A DNA stretch of 64,000 nucleotides. Source: Serinus canaria. Taxonomy: Eukaryota > Chordata > Aves > Passeriformes > Fringillidae. The notes below the pieces were generated by a model that was given only the letters and a program-made list of their open reading frames with translations, did not search any database and was not told the DNA's origin. The DNA is taken from NCBI RefSeq assembly GCF_022539315.1, contig NC_066326.1, positions 13,160,601 to 13,224,600 on the forward strand, given 5' to 3'. The position numbers were made by a program, and so were the translations under genes. Shown piece after piece: positions 27,901-39,422 of this stretch; position 1 is the first letter of the stretch; each line of letters opens with the position of its first letter.

Positions 27901-30900
27901 CATCATAAATACAGCTTTTAAAAACTTACTCCAAAAATACATGTGAATTTTTCACTCTTCCCTGTTTGTGAAGTCAGTGAAAATTTTCACTTTGTAACTT
28001 CTGCTCTACAGATCAGAAAATACCCATTGAGCAAGTTTGCAGATCTATTATATCCTAATTTCAAGCTATTAGTGGAGGAACCAGAGATGAGTGAACATAA
28101 CCCTAGTTTTATCTCCTGCACCAACTTAGTTTTCACCATGACTCTTGGCTGTAATGTAATATTTTATATAAAATCACATTATTTCAACTCTTTCTAAAAG
28201 GCAAACTCTGAACAGGAAATTTAGGAAGACATTCAATCCAACACAACCTTGACTTTTTTTTTACTATCTATACTTTTTTTCTTTTTACTTTATTAATCCA
28301 AAATAATTGTTTGGAGTACTCTAATATTCCTTTATTGTCCAGTGCAACCAAATGGATTTTATATATGCAGTGGTGGTGGGTCACTCACAACCAACAATAG
28401 ACATTCTTGATATTTTACAGAGACTCTTGATACTCATCTAAAATAGAACAGCTCTGACAAGCTTCAACATCTCTTTTCTGCCTGTGATGTTTAAGAAGAT
28501 GCATACATTATAAAGAGAATTAGAAACAGTCTATAAACTGAATCCTGGCTTTTAGGATAACTGCAGCATTTCTCAGTTTAAACCACACAAACTAAAGTAC
28601 AGTTTTTATTATGCTGTTAAAGAACTTCAAGAAATAAATGATCTCACCATTTCCTTAAGCAGATGACACATATATTCACAAAAAACATTACCTCAGGAAT
28701 AGAGGTAAGAACAAAATGGGCATATTTGTGCAATTATCATGCTCACTTTAACTGCCTTGCTTCTGGCATGATAAATTTGAAAATCTAATACCTTACAGCA
28801 CATAAATTATCAGGAGAAGGTTTGGTTGTTTGGGGTTTGTTTAGTAAACAGAATCCATAATATATCAGCTTCCTATTATGATATTTACTTCTTATGTTTT
28901 GGTCTCTCTTGTTAATAATGGCCATCAGCCAAACATTTTGGCCACAAGGAGTTTCATGCCAGAGGCAAATAGTGATTACTTGTAGTCATCTAGGCACATT
29001 TTATGAACATCTATTTTATCTCAAATTTTGGATCTGTGTCTATATACTACATAAAAGTTATCTTCATTTTTACAAGGAAAAGGAATCATTTTTGTGTTAC
29101 TGATACTCATGAGTTCCCAAAGAGTACTTTGGATAATCTATTTCAAATTGTGGATTATTCTCCATGTAGACTGTCCCTTATTTATAAGGTGTTCTGTATG
29201 ACTCATGGCTAATTCACTTTTGTATCTATTTCTGATTATATTACAAATATTAGCACAGTAAGGGCCCTTTGAATATACATTTTCAATGGGTATAAATTAT
29301 CATTCCATCTGAAAGCCTTCAAACATTCAGAAAGCATTAGCTCCTCCATAATTCTAGCCAACCAGTGACTGTATACAAGAAGCAGTAATCCTTCCTCAGG
29401 CAATCCATATATACCCTGAGGATAATATTTAATTACCTTTATCTTCACAAAAAACATCTCTCCCTTTGTTTCAATTTAAACACTGCAGGGGAAGTTTCTT
29501 CGTGGCAAATTAAATTGACAAGTGACTGAAAAAGAGGTCTTAACTACTCTGAGTGTCACATAAAAGAATTCAAGTAAAAACACTAGGGACAAATTTGTAG
29601 AAACCATTATGGTAGTTTTGACAAAAAAAAAAAAATCACTGAAAGAGGACCTACCACCTATTTTTCTCTCTAAGAGGAGAAGTAATAAGGCAAAATAAAA
29701 CCTTTTTTAAACTTTTTTTTTCTCAAAATGAAATCTCACTTGGGGCAGGAATCTAGCTATGATGAGCTGTTTCTTTTTATCCTGAAATCAAAAACTTCTG
29801 CTTGATCTCATACCCCATCTTTTATCATACTACAGGAGAGCCTAAAAAGGTAAGTAATTAATATGTTACATCATAGCTTGAAAGGCCTATAAAGTGTCTG
29901 GACCTTCTTTTGCTCTTGAGATAAGCAGTAATAAAGCACCAGGTTTGTGTAGCAGTAATGGCATCTGCCTCCAAAGTACGTCAGCCTTTTCAGAAAGAAA
30001 CTCAGTTTAATAGCATCCAGACAGGACTGCACATGAGACACTCAGTTTGCTCTGTGAATGCTCCATGTTGCCAACTTTGCCTCATTCCTAAGCTGCAGAC
30101 TTGGTTAAGGCTCTGCAGGAAGGGTTGGAACCTGTGGATGGCAGACATGAAGAGAAGGAGGATTTGCCACCGCTGCAGCGCCACGACACAGCCACAATCT
30201 GCTGTGCAGCCTGTTCTCACAGCACCCAGTAATCTCTTCAGGAGAGTTTCCATGCCATATTTTCATCTTCCTTTGCTCAAGGAGGATAAGGAAAGCCTGC
30301 TCTCCTGTCCTGTGGCAGAAATTAAATGTCTGAGGATTTTTACATATGCCCAAAGCTCAGACATTTATTTTGTATATACAGCAACTGAAGCCAATAGCTT
30401 GTGGATCAATAAATGAACTCACTAAATAGGTTTCTAGCAAAAAAACCTAAAAAGGCAGAACAATTAAATGTACATATTTATTTCATAGATCTCTAATATC
30501 AGTGAAGTTACTAATATAATTACTTACTAATATAAATGACTGGATTGATGTCAAGAGCTGTAGTGACCAAGTGACCAGTTCTCACCAGGAATGACCAAGT
30601 CTTTTCTTAAATATTTAAGAAAGCCATGTATTATTAAATGTACTGATCCTCTAAAGGAATGCATGAAAGTCCCACCTAATTAAGGAGCTAATAACTGATT
30701 ATTACAGCTGCAAATCTAGTATTCCATTATGAAACCAAATCTAAATCCAGCAAATTTCAAGGTGTTGCTCTCTGGATTCAATTATAATTTTAAGTACTGT
30801 ATATAGATCCAGAGACCTGCCAGACTGTGAAATTTTCCTATAAAGCAGATGTAAGAGTAGGTATAAACAGCTAAAAGTCATGGAACTGTTTATATTGTAA

Positions 30901-33346
30901 TTTCAACAGTTCCATTCAGACATGGGCAGCACTGGCTGTTAGGTCTTTCTACACCATAATCATTTAGCAGTTGGAATAAAGATGTTATTGCAGTTATGCT
31001 TTATATTCTCCCTACTTGAAGTCTTAGCACTGATAGAAACCATCTTAAATCTCTGCCCTGTTGTAATGGTTCCTAAGCATAAAGAAAATATTTCTGTGCC
31101 ATACAAAATTAATTCTACCCAGAGCCTCAGAATAATAGGAGACAGACAGATGAGGTTCTGTTCCCTGTGACTTGCCCAGAAAAAGAAAGGCTGCAGAATA
31201 ACAAGGGAACTGGATCCAGAGGTATTTTTATCCCAGATTCCCTATCTGTATTTGATTCTAGAAAATGAGGAAACTTTAGGTGGGATTTTGGTTTCCATTT
31301 GACTTGACTTAGTAAGGAATTAGTGCTTCTGGTTTTGCATATATTTACCATAGCATATAGCTGTTCCACATAATTATGACAGCAAATGCTTTTCAGACTC
31401 AAAGACACACCCAGAGGGGAGGATAAAGTTCAAATGATCTAATGATTCTTTTGCTTTCTTTTCCAGGTTTTACATATGGTACAATACCATGAAACAAAGA
31501 CCTCTCAGGCCAAGGGAGCAGAGCATCTCTTCCTGGTTGCCATCAGTCGTGAAAGGTCACAAAGCTGACACCTCCCTTGGCCAGCTGAGTGCTGCATTGA
31601 CCCAAAAAGAGCACTAAAAGTGTGCACCCAAACTGAAATACTGATTTCCCCTTGATCTCAGTGAGATTTTAAACTCTGCTCTCAGTCATGTTTATAGAAG
31701 AAATGCTTTTGGGCTTCTCCAAAACAAGGAGTAGATGGGTTTGTAGAAGTACAGACCTTGACAGCCCCATAAAAACAATTGGAAATGGAGGAGAGGAAAG
31801 GACCCTCAAATCTGCAAGCACTGAGTCATTTTAGCCAGTAGAGAAAAAACATCACGAGACTTCATGGAGTTGTGAGTTAATAGGGTTTAAAACTGTTCCC
31901 TTACACACTCATGCAAATGTTGTGCAAATTCATGGAAGAGCATTTACTGCATTATTTTCCTTTGCAACATCACAAGATTCTGAGAACCATCTTGCTGTAT
32001 TTAAAATGACAGAATGTATTTGATAATATTGAAGTAGATGCTTTTTGTTCCAAGTTTACTAATTTTCAATTAGTGATTAAAATGGCTTTCAGCTGAGAAC
32101 CTGACAAAGCTTGAGGCTCAGTTAATATCTCTAATCTCATCATAATTCCATTTTTTTATGTGCTAAGGCATTTCAGCAACATTTACAAGATTAATCCTCA
32201 TGGAATTTTCTGTTATTCATTGCTGGATTTTTCCACTAGAAAGAAAGCAGGACAGTTTTATTTAAGAAAAGATCATTAGTGGTACTATCCTCTGAGAGCA
32301 GACCTGAAGCAATGACTTTCCATGTAGTCACATCTATCTGTCTGCCTGCCTCCCCTACCCATGGCCTTTCATCCTTTTGAATTAGAATAAGGGACCTAGA
32401 GAAATACCCAAGTGCAGTATTTTGCTTGGTTTCTGATAATGCATTTGGATCTCATAGCAGGAGCAGTAACAGAATAAAAGCGTGATTCTGGTACAACTGA
32501 CATCAAAAAGATATTCTGAGACTTAAAAGGCTTTCTCCTGAAATAGGACATCTTAAAAAATAAAATTATTGCAACTATATTATGGCTCTGATTGTAAACA
32601 AACATTTCCTTGGTACAATTCCTTTTAAATATCTATTTCTGCTACATGATGAAAAGCTGGGTTTTTATATGAGTTGTGTAGATTTATTTACTCTTGTGGA
32701 TTAATTATTCCCATTTTGGTACTTGACGTGGCAGAGTTGCCTTGAATGAATCACAGAAATTGGAAAGTACTGAATGTAAGTTTCATGAATGAGAAAAATT
32801 ATGTATATAGCACAAACTCATTTCTAATGTGTGAGAATCAGCTCCGTAAGACTGCACCTATGGCCTCATAAAAAGAAGGAAATAGATGTTAACAACTAGT
32901 CATATAAATAAAATATAGTGTGTTATAAAAATAGCATCTACTAGATTTACATTTAAAGTAGCAGAAGATACTAAGTAAACATGGGGAAATATTTCTGGGT
33001 TTTTTTCCGTTTTGCTGAGGAAGACAGAGACTCATAAAAAACCCAGTAAAATGAAAGCATTCCTTCTTTCAGGGAAACAGTCCAGATGATGATTTTTAAA
33101 AGTCTTTTGATGGTCATAATTTCCTAGTTAATACAGAAAATCAGGCTGATTTCCTTCAAAAAACTCAATTGCCTAATTTAAGCTACTTTGGGGATTTAAC
33201 TGGAGCCATTTTATTCCCTTTCCTAATAATTGCAACACAGTTTTATTGTAATGCATTATTAGAAGGAAGATGATTTTTAATCAGTTGTTAGGCAGAATAG
33301 ATCTCCAATAATATGTGATAAAGTGCTGTTTTCCCTGTTTACATGG

Positions 33347-33379
33347 TATATATGTATATATATATCTATATATATATAG
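33347..33379. repeat. TA-rich microsatellite
   Basis: This is an interrupted (TA)n tract with TATGTATA and TATCTATA interruptions. Confidence 0.93.
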
Positions 33380-35593
33380 ACATAGTTTTTTTAAGGCTAT
33401 CTTTTGAAAAGATATAAATGGTTTGGGAAAAGGAAGAAAACATGAATTGGTGTTTATGTCCTGCAAGTTTATATTCACTCTCCATTCTTAGAGATTCTCA
33501 CTGACAAACTCTTAAAGCCTTCACAGTTGTATAAAGATTTCTTTCCTTTCTATAAGAGAACAAAATGCCTTTGCTGCAACTAATTATAAACTATTTGCTG
33601 TTATCTAACATTAGATCAACTCTAACTGAAACTGGTACTTTGCTAACCAGGTAACTGAGATAAACAAAAACTTCAGCATTTACTTCAATTAGAGCTATTG
33701 CCTTTTCCACCCCAGGATCACAAGGCAGGAAAAACATAAATTACAAGAAAGATGGCAGGCCAATACATAGATAGTAGAGAAAACCATGTACATTAAAAAA
33801 ACCAAACCATCAAGTTCAAAGGTGAGATTTATAAATATAAAAACCAGCTCTGGAGAGAATAAAGAGGGTGTAATGCAAAGGCTGTGAATTTCAAGTGCAT
33901 GGCATGCATAATTTCCAGGCACACTGACACTGCAAATGTGTAGGATATTGCATTTTCAATAGCCTTCCTTTCCAGAATAACAAATCCAGCAAAGGCATTC
34001 AAAGCTCTAATGCATTAAAGCCTACATATGGAAATCTTTTACATTTTTCATGCTGAAACATTTCAGGCTAAAAAGAGGAAAAAAGATTTGATTTTTTTTC
34101 CATGTTTCTTAAAACACAATTTACAAGGCTGTGTTAATACATTAAATATTTTCAGAAGAGTTGAGTAGAATATTGAGTTGAATATTAACTAAAAGCTGCT
34201 CCCCAGACATCATGTCCTTGCTGAACAAGGCAGGACTCTTGATGCTGGGCCTTTGCAGGAGAATTCCCAGTGGAAACCTCTCCTGCTGCTTTTTGCAGCA
34301 GCTGTGCTGAGCAGAGTTATCTCAGAGAGAGCTGTGGATTAGCACATGAAAGATACACAACACATGTTTTTGTGAAAATACTTAGCCGACTCTTTCAGAG
34401 AATTCTTTCCTTGCTGATTTCCTATGATAAGAGTTTCCCCAGAGTCTCTTCTTCTTAAGAGAGGAACCAACTCCAAAGAACAAGAATTTGCAGCACCAGA
34501 GGCACATCCTTCTGAGGGACTCTGAGAATCTCCTTCAACACCGGTTTTTGGTAGATAAAGTAAAAGGTTCTCATGGAATATCTGAGGCTTAACAACTTCA
34601 ATTAGATGGCATCCCACTGAGTAAGAGAGGAAGGACTGGCCACAAAACCTTTAGCTTGTAGGCCTTCTTTGCAGTGGAATGATATTATATTTGCATAAAA
34701 CAGAGATAGAAGTCACTCAGAAAACAAACAGAATTTTATAGAAGAGAAACATGACTGAAAGCTGAATATTAAAACAGGTATTTTTTTTCCACAGAATGCA
34801 GAACCCCATGCAGCACAGTCACATGAATCAATCCCTTGCTCAAACTGCACTTCCAGCCATGGGGTTGCTGCTTCCACAGGCACATAACATGGCAAAGAAC
34901 TACAAAAACTTCCTAAAATACTCCCAAAACTTGCTGTAGCTGAAGATAAAATGTAGAAGAAAATTATTTCACATAGAGAAACAAGGCCCACTAGAGCTTC
35001 CTCCTCAGGTAAAGCATTTCTGCCCTAGTGTGAAATTTCCACTTGCTATGTGATAAGGTAATTTAACTCTGGGCAAGTTTCTTTATAGAGATCAATAGAG
35101 CCAAATACATTTTTAACAAAATCTTTCCAACTGTCAGCTCTATCCCTCACTCTGCCAAATCAAGAAATGAAAAATACTGATTACAACATCTGCTCTTTCT
35201 CCTTTCATAGTAAGCCACTTGCTGTCCATAGTACATACCCATCTTTAGCTTGAAAAAGCATTGAATTATTAATGTGTAGTTTGGGAGAAAAAAGAAAATT
35301 TTTTTCATACTTAATGAAGTGTCTCAGGAGAAGGATTATATAATGCTCAGAAATATAACCTGGAGGGAAACAGTGCCTTTATATCTTATTAACCTAAGTC
35401 CATTACAACAGTAAAAGGCCATCTCTATCCTCAGGCAATACCATATAAGCATCTTTTTTTATTTTTTAATTAGTGATCCAAAATCATTTATAGATAATTT
35501 GAATGATTGTTACTGACTTTTCAATAGATACACTCTTTAGATTGGATGTGAAGCTTTGGGTTTCCCATTCAGCAAAGGTGATAACACACTTAC

Positions 35594-35707
35594 TTTTCTG
35601 TCTGGCCAGTTGTATTTTGCAAATATGGTATCATATGTGTCCACAGCTCCATCAGTGATCAGCATGATGGCCTGGCTGCAAATGCTTCCTTGTCCTGTGT
35701 GATTGAA
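35594..35707 (-). CDS. CACNA2D3: CACNA2D3 internal exon, VWA domain with second MIDAS aspartate
   Basis: This 114-base exon has 38 codons in phase 0, [20 protein letters not shown] then [18 protein letters not shown]. The acceptor ends TTTTGCAG and the donor is GTAAGT. ITDG (Asp codon 35651-35653) is the conserved strand and loop that supplies the last MIDAS aspartate. Asn-His-Thr is a possible N-glycosylation site. The family sequence should continue with V-R-I-F-T-Y; instead the open frame runs into the intron (VSVLSP), so the next exon must lie further downstream. I could not find it between 1 and 35593. This is the most 3' exon of the gene in the window. Confidence 0.97.
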
Positions 35708-38700
35708 CTGCAAAAGGAAACAACCATCAGGAGCAGCACATCCCTGTTCCATGATACAGGCAGGGTCACACATGGATTTTGTCACATCTCTAGCATCCTT
35801 AGAAGAAGTGCAGAATATTTTCAGGCTGAAAACATTTTATCACAGATTTATGTTCTTGGTGAATTGAAAAATAAGAAACATATATATAAATGTAGCACTA
35901 CCCAAAATTAAAATGGCATTCCCCTGGTTTTGATAGATGATGAGTATTGATGCATCCATAGGGTTTGCTTTGATTTAAATATCATTTTAAAAGAACATGA
36001 AAAGAAGTAATGAATGGTGATTTTTCTGAGAAGTACAGGAGGTACACAACTCCTGAGAGACATTTGACTATTCATATGGCATTCATTCATATTCACTCAG
36101 GATTACATGCCATATGCTATTTTCCTTTAAATATTTATCTGGGAGGACCCAGTTCATATTTATATACTCTGAGATTCTCCTGTTACCAAAATGAATACAT
36201 AAAACTAATGCAGGCAGCTGAAGTGCAGTACTTGAGTACAGGTACTCAGACAGCAACCAGCAATCCTCTGGCAGAGGCAAAGGAAGCTTTATCCTTATAC
36301 AAATGGGATTTTCTCCTGTCAAAGAGCAAACACTTTGTCATGATATGAGCTTTGAGCTCTTCATTCTGGAGTTGGTGCTCTGAGTCTGAATCCATGTGTC
36401 TCCATCTGCTTTGGTTGCAGAATAAGTTCTTATTTGTCTGTATATTACCTTATGTATTCAAGGAACTTTGGTGAAACATCCATCTTTTAGGACAAAAAAA
36501 ATAGCAAAGTTTTAAATGTTTTTTATTTTTAATTTCTGTGTGTGAACACTTTTAAAAAATCTGTGAAAACAATAAATGGGATATTACAATTACTTTCTTG
36601 TAGTTTTTATGTACATTATCACATTTGAAGTCAGGCAAGGCCCCATCCTATCTCCCTCTCTTGATGCTGAGAAAGCCAAGCAAGAATTACTTTGTCCCAC
36701 CTCCCCAGCCTTGCTGTGCCCCAGAACAGGGTGGTTCAATTTAAAAAGCTGTTTCTATATTCATAAGTGAATTACCTTGCAGGGACTCTGACTGCTCCTG
36801 CAGTCATGAAAAATAATTCAGAGTATTCTGGTTTGATTTGGCCTACCAACAGCTCTGTCTTTTAAGCTTTCCACAGTCTGTTTGCCTTTACATATTCACT
36901 GTTTTCCAAACTCTAAAACCCACTTTTCCTGAAAAAGTTATCCTCAAAATTTCATCTTGGTAGAAATGCCTGCAGTAGAAAACGGTGGGTGGTGGGTCCC
37001 AGACGTGCTCTGCCTTTCCTGCCTCCCCGTTTCTGTGTCTGAGTAACCACAGCCACACTCAACAGCCATTTCTGGCACACCTGCATCTCTGCTCAACAGC
37101 AGCTTCCTTTTCATCCAGCAGGAACCCCAGCAATCAGTGCACTCTGCTTAAAGGGCAGCTAATGTGGATTTGCAGGGTTAGCTGGATTGTGATCTCTGCC
37201 TCTTTGTAATTTGCAAGGCAGTCACTCCTTAAAATTCTCCCACCAGGACAGGTTTTCCAGTCTTAACCAGAACCAGAATTATTTAAGTGGGATTCCTTCA
37301 TGATCTTACAGCCATTATTTTCTCATAAAGGTGAAGTTACTTTGTCCAGGGATATCTTCCTCACATGGACAACATATTTTAAAAGTGACAAGGTATCTGA
37401 AAAGAGAAATTAATGAAGGGGAAATGCCTTTGTACATTTATTTTAAAACACCACTATGTATGCATCTGTATTATTCTACACAGTTATCTGAATATTTTGA
37501 AGAATGAGATTAAATTCAAATACTTTGATGAGTAATATCTTCTCATATTTGTCTAAAACTTTTAATTTTATTGAATAGCAAGAGTGATGAAAGTGTTTTC
37601 CATAATAATAACAATGACAAGGGGCTTATGATGAACTACAATTAACTCAGTGATTCATCAGTTAGCAGCAAAAATTTCAATGCATCCTGACATTTACAGC
37701 AGTTGGTTGTGATTAACAGTCTTTGAAATGTCACAGAATTTTATTTAATTGGTTATGATTTTTTTAAAGGTAATCACTTCAAAGAGCACATTTGTCACCA
37801 AAAGAGATAATTGCAGTTGTCACATGACATAGCAGTTGTCTAACTACTGTACCAAGCACTTCTGCATTCTTCCTCTCTACAATGTACACTGCATAAATTG
37901 ACAATTGGAAAGAATTTGGAAGTGGATTTTTAAACATGCTTCTCAAAGGTATCAGTAGCAAACATCTTCAAGTCTTGACAACCGTAGCAAATATTGAAAG
38001 GTAATTGCAAGGCAAAATTGACTGAGTTTAATTAGTGTAACCCCTGAACCATTTTAAAATCCAACCAGAGTCTTTAGAGACTATGTGTGTAACACACAGC
38101 TTTCTCTATTTTTTTTCTTTACTATACCACCACCCACTCCTTCCCCCTCCCCATTCACCCACTTTTTCACTTTTTTTAATGAAGAAAAGGCATCCATTGT
38201 TAACCTATAATTCAAATAGGCTTCTGGCACATACAGGTCACATCCTGTAGCCAAAGTGGGAAATGGTTTGCTGTACTCTGCTAAGGGGAGATTTAGCTTT
38301 TCCTCTGGCCTTGGTGGCTTTCATTGAATTTCCCAGAGACACTGCACATATGCCTGTATAAAATGGAAAATATTTTTATGCTGGGATTTCTGGAAGTTTA
38401 TATGCAAGAAGGATTGAACCTAATTGAAACTTCATCTAAAAGTATAAATAGGAGCAATAAATAGAGCACCTTGAAGAGATCTGAACATCCATGGAGCAGA
38501 GTCCATCATGATCTTACATCATGGGTGCAGTTCAGCACGTGGGATGCCAGATCTCTGCAGTCTCAGAGCTATCAGATTATCTAATGAGGTTTTTATACCA
38601 CATTTATCATTATAACTTCAGTTACCTCACAGATTTTAAACCAAAGCAAAACAGATCTTGTGTCAGGTCTTCACTTCCTGCAAGGTGATTTTTTTTCTAT

Positions 38701-39332
38701 TTACATAGATTTGGAGGACTAGCACGGAACATCTCCTGCACTGAGGCATTCCTACTGTTTTTCTGGTTCCCAGTACTCTATTTGGTGCCCACAATTGTTA
38801 ATAAAACCTCTACAAGCAGCCTGCAGTGTCCTTTACTTCATGCACCTTTTCCCAGTGTCATTTTTGGCATGCACCACACGAAGGCATTAGTTCCACACTG
38901 TCTGACTGAACACATGAGCAGTGGGTGGAAGAAGATCCTGCTTTTTTCATTTTAGGATTTTATGCCTGGAAAAGAATCAATCAATATTGCCCTTCAAGAT
39001 GAATACACAGGAATTAGAACCATTAATTAATCCAGGATCACACAGCATAAAGGCAGGCACACTTGTCAAAGTCAAACTTGTTTTGAGAATATTTGGGTTT
39101 GAGCTCTTATTTCCAAGGTACATCCTTCAATCAAAAGACATTTTGCTATTTAGTTTAGATGACTTTTTTTCATCTTCCAGCAGACTAACACACTTCAGTA
39201 TTTTTTCCACAAAATGCATGACTATACTTCAGGAAACATTTTAAAACATTTTCAGGAATATGAAATCAGTTGAAAAAAGGGAAGACAAGAAGGAGGTGAA
39301 AAACAAAAAGGATCTGAAAAGCCTGAACTTAC
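35708..39332 (-). other. CACNA2D3: CACNA2D3 intron (3,625 bases)
   Basis: This intron lies between the FNHTG exon and the HFREH exon, with a GTAAGT donor at its high-coordinate end and a TTTTGCAG acceptor at the low end. It is mostly AT-rich. The stretch 37560-37850 contains many ATTA/TAAT cores and looks like a candidate regulatory block. 38101-38180 is pyrimidine-rich. I recognise no gene or mobile element in it. Confidence 0.9.
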
Positions 39333-39422
39333 TTCATTGAGCATGTTGAAAGCTTCATTTAAAGCAATGTCCAGCATTCCAATTCCTTTTGCAAAAAGTT
39401 TGTCAAGGTGTTCCCTGAAATG
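39333..39422 (-). CDS. CACNA2D3: CACNA2D3 internal exon, VWA domain (degenerate MIDAS threonine region)
   Basis: This 90-base exon has 30 codons in phase 0: HFREHLDKLFAKGIGMLDIA followed by LNEAFNMLNE. The acceptor ends CATGTTTCAG and the donor is GTAAGT. It forms the middle of the VWA domain. In alpha-2/delta-1 the loop AKGITD supplies the MIDAS threonine. Here the aligned residue is the Gly of AKGIGM (codon 39378-39380), so the metal site is imperfect, as is known for alpha-2/delta-3. The downstream exon begins FNHTGQ at 35707 and joins in frame. The exon is a multiple of three and could be skipped in frame. I see no stop, frameshift or unusual codon use. Confidence 0.95.

Larger units (their letters stand above)
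1..35593 (-). other. CACNA2D3: CACNA2D3 intron (partial, at least 35.6 kb)
   Basis: This is intronic sequence downstream of the exon at 35594-35707. I searched the minus strand for the next family segments (VRIFTYLIG, KWMACANKG, VMEYLHVLSRP) and for suitable splice sites and found none. Most of it is AT-rich unique-looking sequence. It holds GC-rich CpG-poor blocks near 300-480, 8.17-8.45, 8.84-9.24 and 24.68-24.96 kb, LTR-like blocks at about 10.14-10.9 and 13.88-14.15 kb, simple repeats at 9.53, 22.18 and 33.35 kb, and homeobox-site-rich blocks near 6.94, 15.28 and 21.45 kb. Open frames here are short, lack recognisable domains and look like chance. Confidence 0.85.

Noticed and set aside
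35537..35785. 82-codon minus frame containing [10 protein letters not shown]
   Set aside because: Only 35707-35594 is exon. The N-terminal part and the VSVLSP tail are intron.
38725..38900. AATAAAACC with downstream sequence resembling an LTR R/U5 or a poly(A) site
   Set aside because: I found no promoter part, terminal motifs or duplicated flank. A lone AATAAA is common in AT-rich intron.
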